Source: Acidobacteriota bacterium (GTDB lineage Bacteria; Acidobacteriota; Vicinamibacteria; Fen-336). From it: a stretch of DNA of 53,616 nt. The notes beneath the pieces are model-generated. The model worked only from the letters and a program-made list of their open reading frames with translations, made no database searches and was not told the DNA's origin. Below, one piece after another: positions 33,174-40,758 of this stretch. Positions within the stretch are counted from its first letter, which is position 1; every line of letters starts with the position of its first letter. The stretch is from the NCBI GenBank assembly GCA_016199625.1, contig JACQGI010000043.1:1-53616 (forward strand). The letters run 5' to 3'. A program made the position numbers and the translations under genes.

Positions 33174-36014
33174 ATGAAGACGCACTGCGGGTCGACGCTC
33201 AGGGGCGCCGCGCTGCTGGCCGTGACGCTGCTCGCGTCGGCAGGGCCCTCCCCGGCCGCGACGCCGTCCTCCGGCCGTGTCTCCGAGGACCAGCCGACGG
33301 TCCAGTGGACCGGCACCGCCAAGCTGCCCATGGCCTCGGCAGACTGCGGAGGGCCGAGCAACCCCTCCTGCGACAACTTCAGCCTCGAGATCGTGCCGCC
33401 GCCCTACGACTTCCAGGTGGAGATCGTCCTCACGCCGCAGCTCGCCGACGACTGGGACATGCAGGTCTACGGACCCGACGGGGCGCTCCTCGAGGCCTCG
33501 GGGAACGCTCCGGGCCAGTTGGAGCAGGTCATCCTGTCGAACCCCGCCGCGGGAGTGCACACGGTCGCGGCGGCGCCCTACGCTCCGTTGACGGCCTATA
33601 GCGCCTCCGCCACGATCCGCAAGGTGGAGACACCTCCGCCTCCTCCGCCGTCGTCGGAGGCGCCGCCCACCTACTCGAGCTACACGCCTCCTGCGGGCAT
33701 GGGAACCAGGGCCGGCGAGCCGACCCTCGGCGTCGACGAGAAGACCGGGGCCGTCATGTACATCGCCGGCCTCGAGACGCTCCGCGTCCGCTTCGACGAT
33801 TGCGCGTCGCCGGCGCGGGCCGCCTGGGAGGACGTGAGCTTCCTCCTGACATCGCAGAACACTCTCGACCCGATCCTCTTCACCGACCAGCCCCTCGGTC
33901 GCACCTTCGCCTCCCAGCTCGCGGGGAAGACCAGCCTCATGGCCTTCTCCGACGACGACGGCGAGACCTGGACGCCGAGCCAGGGGGCGGGGTTCAACTC
34001 CGGCGTGGATCACCAGGGCATCGGCGGCGGGCCCTTCGCCCCGGGCCTCCTGGGCCCACTGACGAGCTATCCCAACGCGGTCTACTACTGCTCCCAGGAC
34101 ATCGCCCTGGCCGAGTGCGCGCTCAGCCTCGACGGCGGCCTCACCTTCGGCCCCGCGGTCCCCATCTACAACCTCCTGGATTGCGGCGGCCTCCACGGGC
34201 ATCCCAAGGTGGGTCCCGACGGCAACGTCTACGTGCCCAACAAGGGCTGCAACGGCGAGCAGGCGGTCGTGCGCTCCACGGACAGCGGCCTCACCTGGGC
34301 CGTCCTTCCCGTCCCCGGGAGCACGGGCGGCGAGTGGGACCCCTCGGTGGCGCTGGCCTCCGACGGCACCGTCTACTTCGGCTTCGCCGACGGCGACGGG
34401 CATCCGAAGGTCGCCGTCTCGCAGGACGGCGGCGAGACGTGGTCCGCTCCCCAGGACGTCGGCCTTCCCTTCGGGATCCAGAACACGGCCTTCCCCGTCA
34501 TCGTCGCCGGAGATCCCGACCGCGCCGCCTTCGCCTTCCTCGGCACCGACGCGGCCGGCGCCGGCAGCGCCGACGATCCCAACTGGCCGGGCGTGTGGTA
34601 CCTCTACGTCGCCCACACCTACGACGGGGGCGCGACCTGGGTGACGTCCAATGCCACGCCGGGCGATCCCGTCCAGCGCGGGACCGTCTGCGCGGGCGGC
34701 ATCAACTGCGGCACGACCCGGAACCTCCTCGACTTCATGGACGTGACGGCGGACAAGGAGGGCCGCGTGCTGGTGGCCTACGCCGACGGCTGCGTCGGCG
34801 GCTGCGTCGCCGGCCCGCCCAACAGCTTCAGCGAGCGGGCGGCCATCGCGCGCCAGGTGAACGGCAAGCGCCTCTACGCGGCCAACGACGCCGTCGCGGC
34901 TGCTCCGGCCGCCCCGGCCGTCGACGCCACGTGGCAGGGCCCGACCGTGCTCCTCGGCTGGTCGACACCGGCCGACAACGGCTCGGCGATCACCGGCTAC
35001 CGGGTCTATCGGCGCACGGCCTCGACGGCCTTCAAGCTGATCGCACGGACGGGCGCGACGGTGCATTCCTACACCGACAAGAACGTCGTCGCGGGCGGCA
35101 CGTACCTCTATCAGGTGAAGGCGGTCAACGGTTACGGCGAGGGGCCGGCCTGTAGCGAGGTCGCGCCCGTCCTGCCGCCCCCGACGCCTCCGGTGGACAC
35201 CTGCACGCCGCCGGGCGCCTCGGTGGTCGGCGACGCTTCCGGGGAGCAGGTCGTGGCCGCCCTGGACGTCGAGTCGGTCTCGGTGGCCGAGCCGTACTTC
35301 GCCGACGGCACCTGGAAGCTCACCTTCACCGTGAAGGTGCGCGAGCTGGCCGCCTTCACCGCGGGCAACGCCTGGGTGGTCCTGTGGAACCGTCCGACCC
35401 CCGACGCCACCGCCGACCGCAGCTACGTGGCCATGCGGGCGACGGGGCCGGGGACGGCGGCCTTCAAGCACGGCCGCATCTCGCCGCCCTCGGTCAACCA
35501 GGCCACCGACCTCGGCGACGCCGACGGCGGGAGCTTCTCCGCCGACGGGACCATCACCCTCACGCTCTCGGCGAGCAAGGCGGAAGCTCTCGCCGCCGGC
35601 ACCGACCTCTCGGGGATCGAGGTGCGCACGTTCGCTGCCAACGTGAGCGGGCAGCCGGTGACCCAGGCCACGGCGGCGGACTTCACGGCGTCGGGAAGTT
35701 ACACGCTCGCCGGCAACGCCGACTGCGGCGCTCCGGGAGCCCCCGTGGCCCGCGACGACGCGGCCTCCACCTTCGAGGGGAAGTCGGTCCGGATCGAAGT
35801 CCTCGAGAACGACTCCGACCCCGACGGCGATCCCCTCCGGATCTCGAGCGTGACCATCCCGGAGAACGGCAAGGTGGCCGCGAAGACCAGCGGCCGGATC
35901 GGCTACACGCCCAACAAGGGCTTCACCGGGACCGACACCTTCACCTACACCGTGACCGACGGGAAGGGCGGCCAGGACACAGCCACCGTCACGGTGACGG
36001 TCAAGCCGCGGTAG
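33174..36014 (+). CDS. Secreted BNR-repeat/FN3/cadherin-like multidomain protein
   Basis: A 946-residue protein from ATG 33174 (GGAGG site 12 bases upstream). The signal peptide ends near PSPAAT (residue 29). Order: a pre-peptidase-like beta domain with FQVEIVLTPQLADDWDMQVY; a Pro linker; a six-blade BNR propeller with SDDDGETWTPSQG, STDSGLTW and SQDGGETW; a fibronectin type III domain (about 580-670) with DNGSAITGYRVYRR; a further beta domain; and a C-terminal tandem-Ig domain with VLENDSDPDGDPLRI and DTFTYTVTDGKGGQDTATVT. Cys pairs suggest extracellular disulfides. Probably a surface or secreted binding protein; enzymatic activity is not shown. Confidence 0.85.
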   Translation: MKTHCGSTLRGAALLAVTLLASAGPSPAATPSSGRVSEDQPTVQWTGTAKLPMASADCGGPSNPSCDNFSLEIVPPPYDFQVEIVLTPQLADDWDMQVYGPDGALLEASGNAPGQLEQVILSNPAAGVHTVAAAPYAPLTAYSASATIRKVETPPPPPPSSEAPPTYSSYTPPAGMGTRAGEPTLGVDEKTGAVMYIAGLETLRVRFDDCASPARAAWEDVSFLLTSQNTLDPILFTDQPLGRTFASQLAGKTSLMAFSDDDGETWTPSQGAGFNSGVDHQGIGGGPFAPGLLGPLTSYPNAVYYCSQDIALAECALSLDGGLTFGPAVPIYNLLDCGGLHGHPKVGPDGNVYVPNKGCNGEQAVVRSTDSGLTWAVLPVPGSTGGEWDPSVALASDGTVYFGFADGDGHPKVAVSQDGGETWSAPQDVGLPFGIQNTAFPVIVAGDPDRAAFAFLGTDAAGAGSADDPNWPGVWYLYVAHTYDGGATWVTSNATPGDPVQRGTVCAGGINCGTTRNLLDFMDVTADKEGRVLVAYADGCVGGCVAGPPNSFSERAAIARQVNGKRLYAANDAVAAAPAAPAVDATWQGPTVLLGWSTPADNGSAITGYRVYRRTASTAFKLIARTGATVHSYTDKNVVAGGTYLYQVKAVNGYGEGPACSEVAPVLPPPTPPVDTCTPPGASVVGDASGEQVVAALDVESVSVAEPYFADGTWKLTFTVKVRELAAFTAGNAWVVLWNRPTPDATADRSYVAMRATGPGTAAFKHGRISPPSVNQATDLGDADGGSFSADGTITLTLSASKAEALAAGTDLSGIEVRTFAANVSGQPVTQATAADFTASGSYTLAGNADCGAPGAPVARDDAASTFEGKSVRIEVLENDSDPDGDPLRISSVTIPENGKVAAKTSGRIGYTPNKGFTGTDTFTYTVTDGKGGQDTATVTVTVKPR

Positions 36015-36028
36015 TCGTCTCCGCGCGC

Positions 36029-36061
36029 CCCGCCGGCGGGTTCGGGGGTCCCGCCGGCGGG
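36029..36061. terminator. Strong hairpin, 12-bp stem, possible bidirectional terminator
   Basis: CCCGCCGGCGGG occurs at 36029-36040 and again at 36050-36061. As each copy is its own reverse complement, they form a 12-bp stem with a 9-base loop. It lies 15 bases after the BNR/FN3 stop. There is no T-run, so this may be a rho-independent-like terminator without a U tract. Confidence 0.5.
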
Positions 36062-36123
36062 CCCCTTACGTCACGTGCCTCGCGGACGAGGCCGCGCCCG
36101 ACCGCGCGCAGGGCCGCCCCGGT
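36052..36123 (-). pseudogene. Remnant of a LuxR-type response-regulator 3' end
   Basis: Minus strand encodes KTGAALRAVGRGLVREA, then CACGTGACGTAAGGG. This parallels the intact response regulator's end RTEAVMRAVKRGLIHVDT and the same CACGTGACGTAAGGG around its stop (36853-36924). One base is missing just before the stop. Only the last 17 codons survive. With the intact copy it brackets the DUF433/DUF5615 pair as an imperfect direct repeat. Confidence 0.6.
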
Positions 36124-36178
36124 CTTGAGACGAAGTTGTTCAGATCGCGTCCGGCGCGTGCGAAAGCGCTCGTCGAAG

Positions 36179-36184
36179 TACAAT
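36179..36184 (+). promoter_or_regulatory. -10 box TACAAT for the second DUF433/DUF5615 pair
   Basis: TACAAT, 24 bases before ATG 36209; expected start near 36191, with a GAGGAG ribosome site in between. Confidence 0.4.
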
Positions 36185-36208
36185 GGACCAGGCAAGAGGA
36201 GATCGCCG

Positions 36209-36424
36209 ATGCTCGAGCGGATAACCTTCGATCCGAAGGTCCTCGGCGGAAGGGCCTGCATCCGGGGGATGCGGATCCCGGTGTCGGTCATCGTCAGCAA
36301 GATCGCGCACGGAGCGCCGTTCGAGGAGATCCTGGCCGATTACCCCGACCTGGAGCGCGACGACATCCAACAGGCGATCGAGTATGCCGCCTGGCTGACG
36401 CAAGAAGAAGTCCACACACGCTGA
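36209..36424 (+). CDS. DUF433-domain protein, putative antitoxin
   Basis: A 71-residue protein from ATG 36209 with a GAGGAG site. It is almost only the DUF433 core: ITFDPKVLGGRACIRGMRIP (signature G.p.IrG.Ri), then VSVIVSKIAHGAPFEEILADYPDLE and a helix IQQAIEYAAWL. The minimal length is typical for DUF433 antitoxins partnered with DUF5615. Six bases separate it from the partner gene. It is a diverged relative of the pair at 6703-7394, not a recent copy. Confidence 0.85.
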   Translation: MLERITFDPKVLGGRACIRGMRIPVSVIVSKIAHGAPFEEILADYPDLERDDIQQAIEYAAWLTQEEVHTR

Positions 36425-36430
36425 CGAACC

Positions 36431-36811
36431 TTGAGGTTCCTCGCGGACATGGGCGTCAGCATGGCCGTAGTCGACTGGCTGAGAAGTCAGGGGCACGACG
36501 CCCTCCACCTCCGTGAACAAGGGCTCCAGCGCGCTGCGGACGTCGACATCTTCGCGAAAGCGATCGCGGAGCAACGCGCCGTGCTCACGTTCGACTTGGA
36601 TTTCGGGGAGATCGCGGCCCTCTCCCAAGGACGAAAGGCGAGCGTCGTCCTCTTCAGGCTCCAGAACACGCGGACGGCGCATGTGATCGAGCGGCTCTCG
36701 GCGCTCCTGGCGGATTGCCTTTCGGCGCTGGAGCGTGGCGCGGTCGTCATCGTCGAAGAGTCGCGTCATCGCGTGCGCCCGCTCCCGATCGGCAGCTCGC
36801 CGCAAGACTGA
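36431..36811 (+). CDS. DUF5615 PIN-like protein, putative toxin
   Basis: A 126-residue protein from TTG 36431. MRFLADMGVSMAVVDWL holds the first acidic residue (Asp6), and QRAVLTFDLDFGEIAAL holds the canonical D.DF motif of Mut7-C/PIN-like proteins. SVVLFRLQNTR and VIERLSALL complete the fold. Both metal-site motifs look intact, so a nuclease function is plausible, in contrast to the altered second motif of the 7029-7394 protein. It would act with the upstream DUF433 protein. Confidence 0.8.
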   Translation: MRFLADMGVSMAVVDWLRSQGHDALHLREQGLQRAADVDIFAKAIAEQRAVLTFDLDFGEIAALSQGRKASVVLFRLQNTRTAHVIERLSALLADCLSALERGAVVIVEESRHRVRPLPIGSSPQD

Positions 36812-36852
36812 GCTCGCACGTCGCCGCGAACCAGGCTTTCTATCCGCGCGGC

Positions 36853-36924
36853 CCGCCGGCGACCCTTACGTCACGTGTCCACGTGGATGAGGCCACGCTT
36901 GACCGCGCGCATGACCGCCTCAGT
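36853..36924. repeat. Direct-repeat copy B: intact response-regulator 3' end
   Basis: Imperfect direct repeat of 36052-36123, about three quarters identical by eye, with one indel and an exact shared core CCCTTACGTCACGTG. The two copies are 800 bases apart and flank the DUF433/DUF5615 genes. Confidence 0.6.
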
Positions 36925-37512
36925 CCGGTCCTGCGCGTCCAGCTTCTCCAGGATCCGGTGCACGTGGACCTTGACGGTGGCGACGGTGAGCCCGAGCCTT
37001 TCCGCGATCTCCCTGTCTCGTAGCCCGTCGGCGAGGAACTCCAGCACCTCGGTTTCGCGAGGAGTGAGGCCGGGCCAGGTCCTAGCTTCCGCGAGCCGCT
37101 CGGCAACCGCGGGGGTTGCGGCGAAGGCCTCCTGTCCCCCACAGACACGCCGCAGCGTCCCGACGACGTCACGTCCCGACGCGCCCTTGAGCAGGAAGGC
37201 CCTGGCCCCCGCGGCCAGAGCACGGGACACATCGGCGTCTCCACCGAAGGAGGTCAACACGACGATCCGCGCCTCGGGATCGAGCCGGCGGATGGCCGCG
37301 ATCACCTGCACGCCGTCGAGCTTGGGCAGCCTGAGGTCCACGATAGCGACGTCGGGGCGTAGCCGGCCGTAGGCGGCGATCGCCTGCTCGCCGTCGGCGG
37401 CTTCGCCCGCCACCTCGAAGTCCGGCCGCTGCTCCAGCACCGTCCGGAGCCCCTCGCGCACGATCGGGTGGTCGTCCACCAGGAGAACGCGGATCTTTGG
37501 TCTGTCGCTCAT
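36871..37512 (-). CDS. NarL/LuxR-family response regulator
   Basis: A 213-residue regulator. The receiver domain spans residues 7-122: acidic pair Asp13-Asp14, phosphoacceptor Asp59 in VAIVDLRLPK, Thr in VVLTSFGG, and Lys in FLLKGAS. The C-terminal LuxR helix-turn-helix reads LTPRETEVLEFLADGLRDRE with TVATVKVHVHRILEKL. ATG 37512 is two bases after the stop of the kinase gene, so the two are a co-transcribed two-component pair. Its 3' end is duplicated at 36052-36123. Targets are unknown; the divergent secreted Rhs-like gene beyond the kinase is a candidate. Confidence 0.92.
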   Translation of the reverse strand: MSDRPKIRVLLVDDHPIVREGLRTVLEQRPDFEVAGEAADGEQAIAAYGRLRPDVAIVDLRLPKLDGVQVIAAIRRLDPEARIVVLTSFGGDADVSRALAAGARAFLLKGASGRDVVGTLRRVCGGQEAFAATPAVAERLAEARTWPGLTPRETEVLEFLADGLRDREIAERLGLTVATVKVHVHRILEKLDAQDRTEAVMRAVKRGLIHVDT

Positions 37513-37514
37513 CG

Positions 37515-40500
37515 TCAGCCGGGCGTGTTGGGCTCTGCGGGGCTCCGCCGCCCGAACAGCGGCTTGGGACAAGGGACGAACACGTCCACGGTCGTTCCCC
37601 CACCCGGCCGGCTCTCGATACGAAGCGTCCCGCGCTGCTCCTCGACGCGCCTCCACATGCCGGAGAGTCCCAGGCCGGGCGAACGGGCGGCGTCCGCGGA
37701 GGCAGGCTCGAAGCCGCGCCCGTCGTCGGCGACCTGCACGTGGACACCCCCGCCCTCGTACCTCACAGTGATCTCTATCTTGCGAGCCCCCCCGTGGCGA
37801 AGGGCGTTGCTCACGGCCTCCTGGCCGATGTGGAACATCTCGTCCTCGATCTCCGGGGGGAGCGGGAAGGGATCTCCCAGCTCCTTCGTTGCGACATGCA
37901 CAGGCGTGCCGTCGACCAGTGGTTGGATGGAATCGCGGAGAGCCCGAGCCAGAGAGGGCCCCCGGCCTTGGGGCGCGTGCAGCCCCCGGATCGTCCGGCG
38001 CGCCTGCTCGATGGCCATCTGGGCGAGCTGCTCGGCGCGGTCCAGGTAGGACCGGGCGGCTTCCGGGCGCCCCGGCAGGTTCTCGCGAACGGCATCGAGC
38101 TGAAGGGCCAGGCCCGTCATCACCTGCGAGAGGTTGTCGTGGATGTCCTGGGCGAAGCGGTTCCGCTCGGCGAGCTGGGCGCTGCGGGCGCGCAAACGCC
38201 GCACGGCCACTCGATGTGCACCGAAAGCCGCGAGCGCCACCGCAAGCCCGCAGGCGAACCGGAACACCGCCGTCTGGTGGAAGGCCGCCTCCATTCTCAC
38301 GGGCACCGAAGCCTCGGCGACCCAGTCGGACGACCAGAGATATCGCGCCTGCACCCGCAGCGTGTGGTCTCCCGGGGGGATGTGGGTGTAGTGGGCCTCG
38401 CGCCGCCTCCCGGCTTCGACCCAGTCCTGCTGAGCGCCTTCGAGCCGGTGGCGGAACACCACGCGGGCCGCATCGGCGAACGCGATGGCGGCGTACCCGA
38501 CCGAGAGGCTCTCGCCGGGGCTCAGCGCCGCGCCCGCTTCGGGGGAGAGCTCCCGGCCTCCGGATTCGAGCCTGTCGACGTGGAGGCGCAGGGGCGGTGA
38601 GTCGTGGGGGACCCGCGCCGGGTCGACGATCGCCACCCCGCTCACCGTGGAGAAGGCCAGCCGTGCGTCGCGGAGCCTCCACGAGGACGGCTGCGCGCCG
38701 AAGCTGCACTCCGTGGCCGGCATGCCGTCCTCGCGTCCGTAGGGGACACTCACCACCCGCCCGCCTCGAAGAAGCTCGTCCTTGCGCACGTAGAAGAGGC
38801 CGCGGTTGGTCGAGATCCACAGGCGTCCCCGGTCGTCCTCGAGGATGTCGCCTAGTTTGTCGCTGAAGAGGCCCTCCCGCGTCCCCCACCGCCGGAGCCC
38901 GCGGCCATCAAGGAGGTTCAAGCCCCCTCCCAGCGTCCCGATCCAGAGCCGGCCGTCCCCGTCGAGGTGCAGGCTATGGACCGTCTCGCTGCCCAGGCCG
39001 TTGCTCGGATCGTATCGCTTCCACCGCCCTTCCCGGAGGACCGCCAGCCCGTGGGACCACGTTCCGGCGTAGGCGCTGCCGTCCTTGCCGAAGGCGAGCG
39101 CGATGACCGTCGAGCCTTCGAGGTGCCTCTCGCGAAGGTCGAGGCCCGCGCCGGCGACCACGAGGCCGGCCTTCTGTCCCAGCCCGATCCACAGGGAGCC
39201 GCGCGTGCCTTCGGCCAAGGCGAGCACGTGGTCCGAAGGAAGTCCCTGCGCACGCGTGAGGTGGCCGATGACCTGGCCTCGAGCATCGAGCGCGAAGAGC
39301 CCGGCGCCCAGTGTCCCTGCCCACACGCCGCCGTCCGGGCGCGGCCAGACAGAGGAAACGGGGGCCCGCTCCCCCTCTCGGCCGAGGACCCTGACGCTCA
39401 CGCGCCCCTTGAGGCGGCTGAGGTGCCCCCCGGCGCTCCCCATCCACAAGCTGCCGTCCCTCCCTTCGCAGAGCCCGAGGACGAGACCGTCGGGCAGCCC
39501 CTGTCGGGTCGTGACAGCCGAGACGTATCCCGGGTGAAAGAGGTCGAGGCCCCCTCCGAGCGTTCCGACCCAGATCATGCCCGGCGGAGATTCCGCCAGG
39601 CTCGAGACCGTCTCCGCCGAGAGCCCCTCGCGCACGCTGAACCTCGACGTCTGGGACGTTCGTGTCCGGGACTGCGTGCCGGGCGGCTCCAGCACCGTCA
39701 GCCCGCCGGGTTTGCTTCCGACCCACATCCGACCGGCGCTGTCTTCGAGCAGCGCCGAGACCATGTTCGAGCCCAGCTCGCGCGGGGCCGTGTACGTGCG
39801 AGCGCACTTCGGGCCCTCGGCCTCGAGGACACAGACGCCGCCGCCCCACAGGCCGACCCAGAGGCGACCGGAGCGATCCGCCAGGAGAGCCGTGACGGCT
39901 CCGTCTTCGGCGCGTCGGATCCTCTCGGCGGTGGAGGAGGGCGCGCGGACGCTGAAGAGGCCGTGTCCGTACGTGCCCAGCCAAAGGACTCCATCGGGGG
40001 TCTCCGCGAAGGAGGTCACGTGGCTTCCCGCCGGAAGACCCTCCACGGCGGCGAAGCCGTCGCGGTGTTGCCGAAAGGCCCCGGCGTCCCGGGTGCCCAC
40101 CCAGAGCCTCCCGTTCCGACCCGCGTGTAAGGCCGTCACGTGGCGGCTGGGCAAGGCGACGGCCTCGAACCGCGCGCCCGCGCGCCGGACGAGGCCGCCC
40201 CAGCGCGTTCCGATCCAGAGAGCCCCGTCCGGAGTTTCCGCCAGGGCGACGACGTTGCTGTCGTGGCGCGCAGCCACGTTGCCGGGGTCGAACAGCGTGA
40301 AGCGCCATCCGTCGAAGCGAGCCAGCCCCTCCTCGGTGCCCAGCCATAGGTACCCGTCCCGGGTCCTCTGGATAGCCTGGACGGAGTTTTGGGGAAGGCC
40401 ATCGTCCATGGTCCAGGCCCGACGGGTCAGGGAGGCCAGACGGTTCTGCGGCAGGCCAAGCCCTTCAGCCGGGCCCGCGGCCGCAGCCGCCAACAGGCCG

Positions 40501-40547
40501 ACGAGAGTCCCGGTGGTCCGACGCATCGCCTTCATCCGCGAGCACAT
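37515..40547 (-). CDS. Sensor histidine kinase with two-component-regulator propellers (HisKA_3 type)
   Basis: A 1010-residue protein. A signal peptide lies at the N-terminus (starts at 40547, 40535 or 40526 are possible). About 14 'reg_prop' repeats of form G.LWIGT..GL..F follow to residue about 640, starting RAWTMDDGLPQNSVQAIQRT and forming two seven-blade propellers. A Y_Y_Y Ig-like domain with YTHIPPGDHTLRVQARYLWS comes next, then one membrane segment (FRFACGLAVALAAFGAHRVA). The HisKA_3 domain has His803 in AQDIHDNLSQVMTGLALQLD. The HATPase domain has EAVSNALRHGGA (N box) and VADDGRGF...GLGLSGM (G boxes). It senses a periplasmic signal, probably glycan or envelope-derived as in relatives, and phosphorylates the adjacent NarL-type regulator. 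Confidence 0.93.
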   Translation of the reverse strand: MCSRMKAMRRTTGTLVGLLAAAAAGPAEGLGLPQNRLASLTRRAWTMDDGLPQNSVQAIQRTRDGYLWLGTEEGLARFDGWRFTLFDPGNVAARHDSNVVALAETPDGALWIGTRWGGLVRRAGARFEAVALPSRHVTALHAGRNGRLWVGTRDAGAFRQHRDGFAAVEGLPAGSHVTSFAETPDGVLWLGTYGHGLFSVRAPSSTAERIRRAEDGAVTALLADRSGRLWVGLWGGGVCVLEAEGPKCARTYTAPRELGSNMVSALLEDSAGRMWVGSKPGGLTVLEPPGTQSRTRTSQTSRFSVREGLSAETVSSLAESPPGMIWVGTLGGGLDLFHPGYVSAVTTRQGLPDGLVLGLCEGRDGSLWMGSAGGHLSRLKGRVSVRVLGREGERAPVSSVWPRPDGGVWAGTLGAGLFALDARGQVIGHLTRAQGLPSDHVLALAEGTRGSLWIGLGQKAGLVVAGAGLDLRERHLEGSTVIALAFGKDGSAYAGTWSHGLAVLREGRWKRYDPSNGLGSETVHSLHLDGDGRLWIGTLGGGLNLLDGRGLRRWGTREGLFSDKLGDILEDDRGRLWISTNRGLFYVRKDELLRGGRVVSVPYGREDGMPATECSFGAQPSSWRLRDARLAFSTVSGVAIVDPARVPHDSPPLRLHVDRLESGGRELSPEAGAALSPGESLSVGYAAIAFADAARVVFRHRLEGAQQDWVEAGRRREAHYTHIPPGDHTLRVQARYLWSSDWVAEASVPVRMEAAFHQTAVFRFACGLAVALAAFGAHRVAVRRLRARSAQLAERNRFAQDIHDNLSQVMTGLALQLDAVRENLPGRPEAARSYLDRAEQLAQMAIEQARRTIRGLHAPQGRGPSLARALRDSIQPLVDGTPVHVATKELGDPFPLPPEIEDEMFHIGQEAVSNALRHGGARKIEITVRYEGGGVHVQVADDGRGFEPASADAARSPGLGLSGMWRRVEEQRGTLRIESRPGGGTTVDVFVPCPKPLFGRRSPAEPNTPG

Positions 40548-40571
40548 TCTCGCGCCGATCCGGGCAGAACG

Positions 40572-40577
40572 ACTCTA
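40572..40577 (-). promoter_or_regulatory. -10 box TAGAGT for the kinase/regulator operon
   Basis: TAGAGT on minus, preceded by GT, 24 bases before ATG 40547; expected start near 40565. Confidence 0.35.
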
Positions 40578-40758
40578 CATCTTTGGATGTATGGACACGG
40601 GCACCCTGCTGGCGCATCGTCGGGCCGACCGCATCCAGTCGCACAGGTAGATGAAAGGAGCGCGCATGCGCGCCATCGGCATCTCGTGGGAGCAGAGGGT
40701 CCGCTTTGAAGATCCGGTCCGCCAGCTTGTGCCGTGCCTCCCGGCGAGGGGGCGTTCG

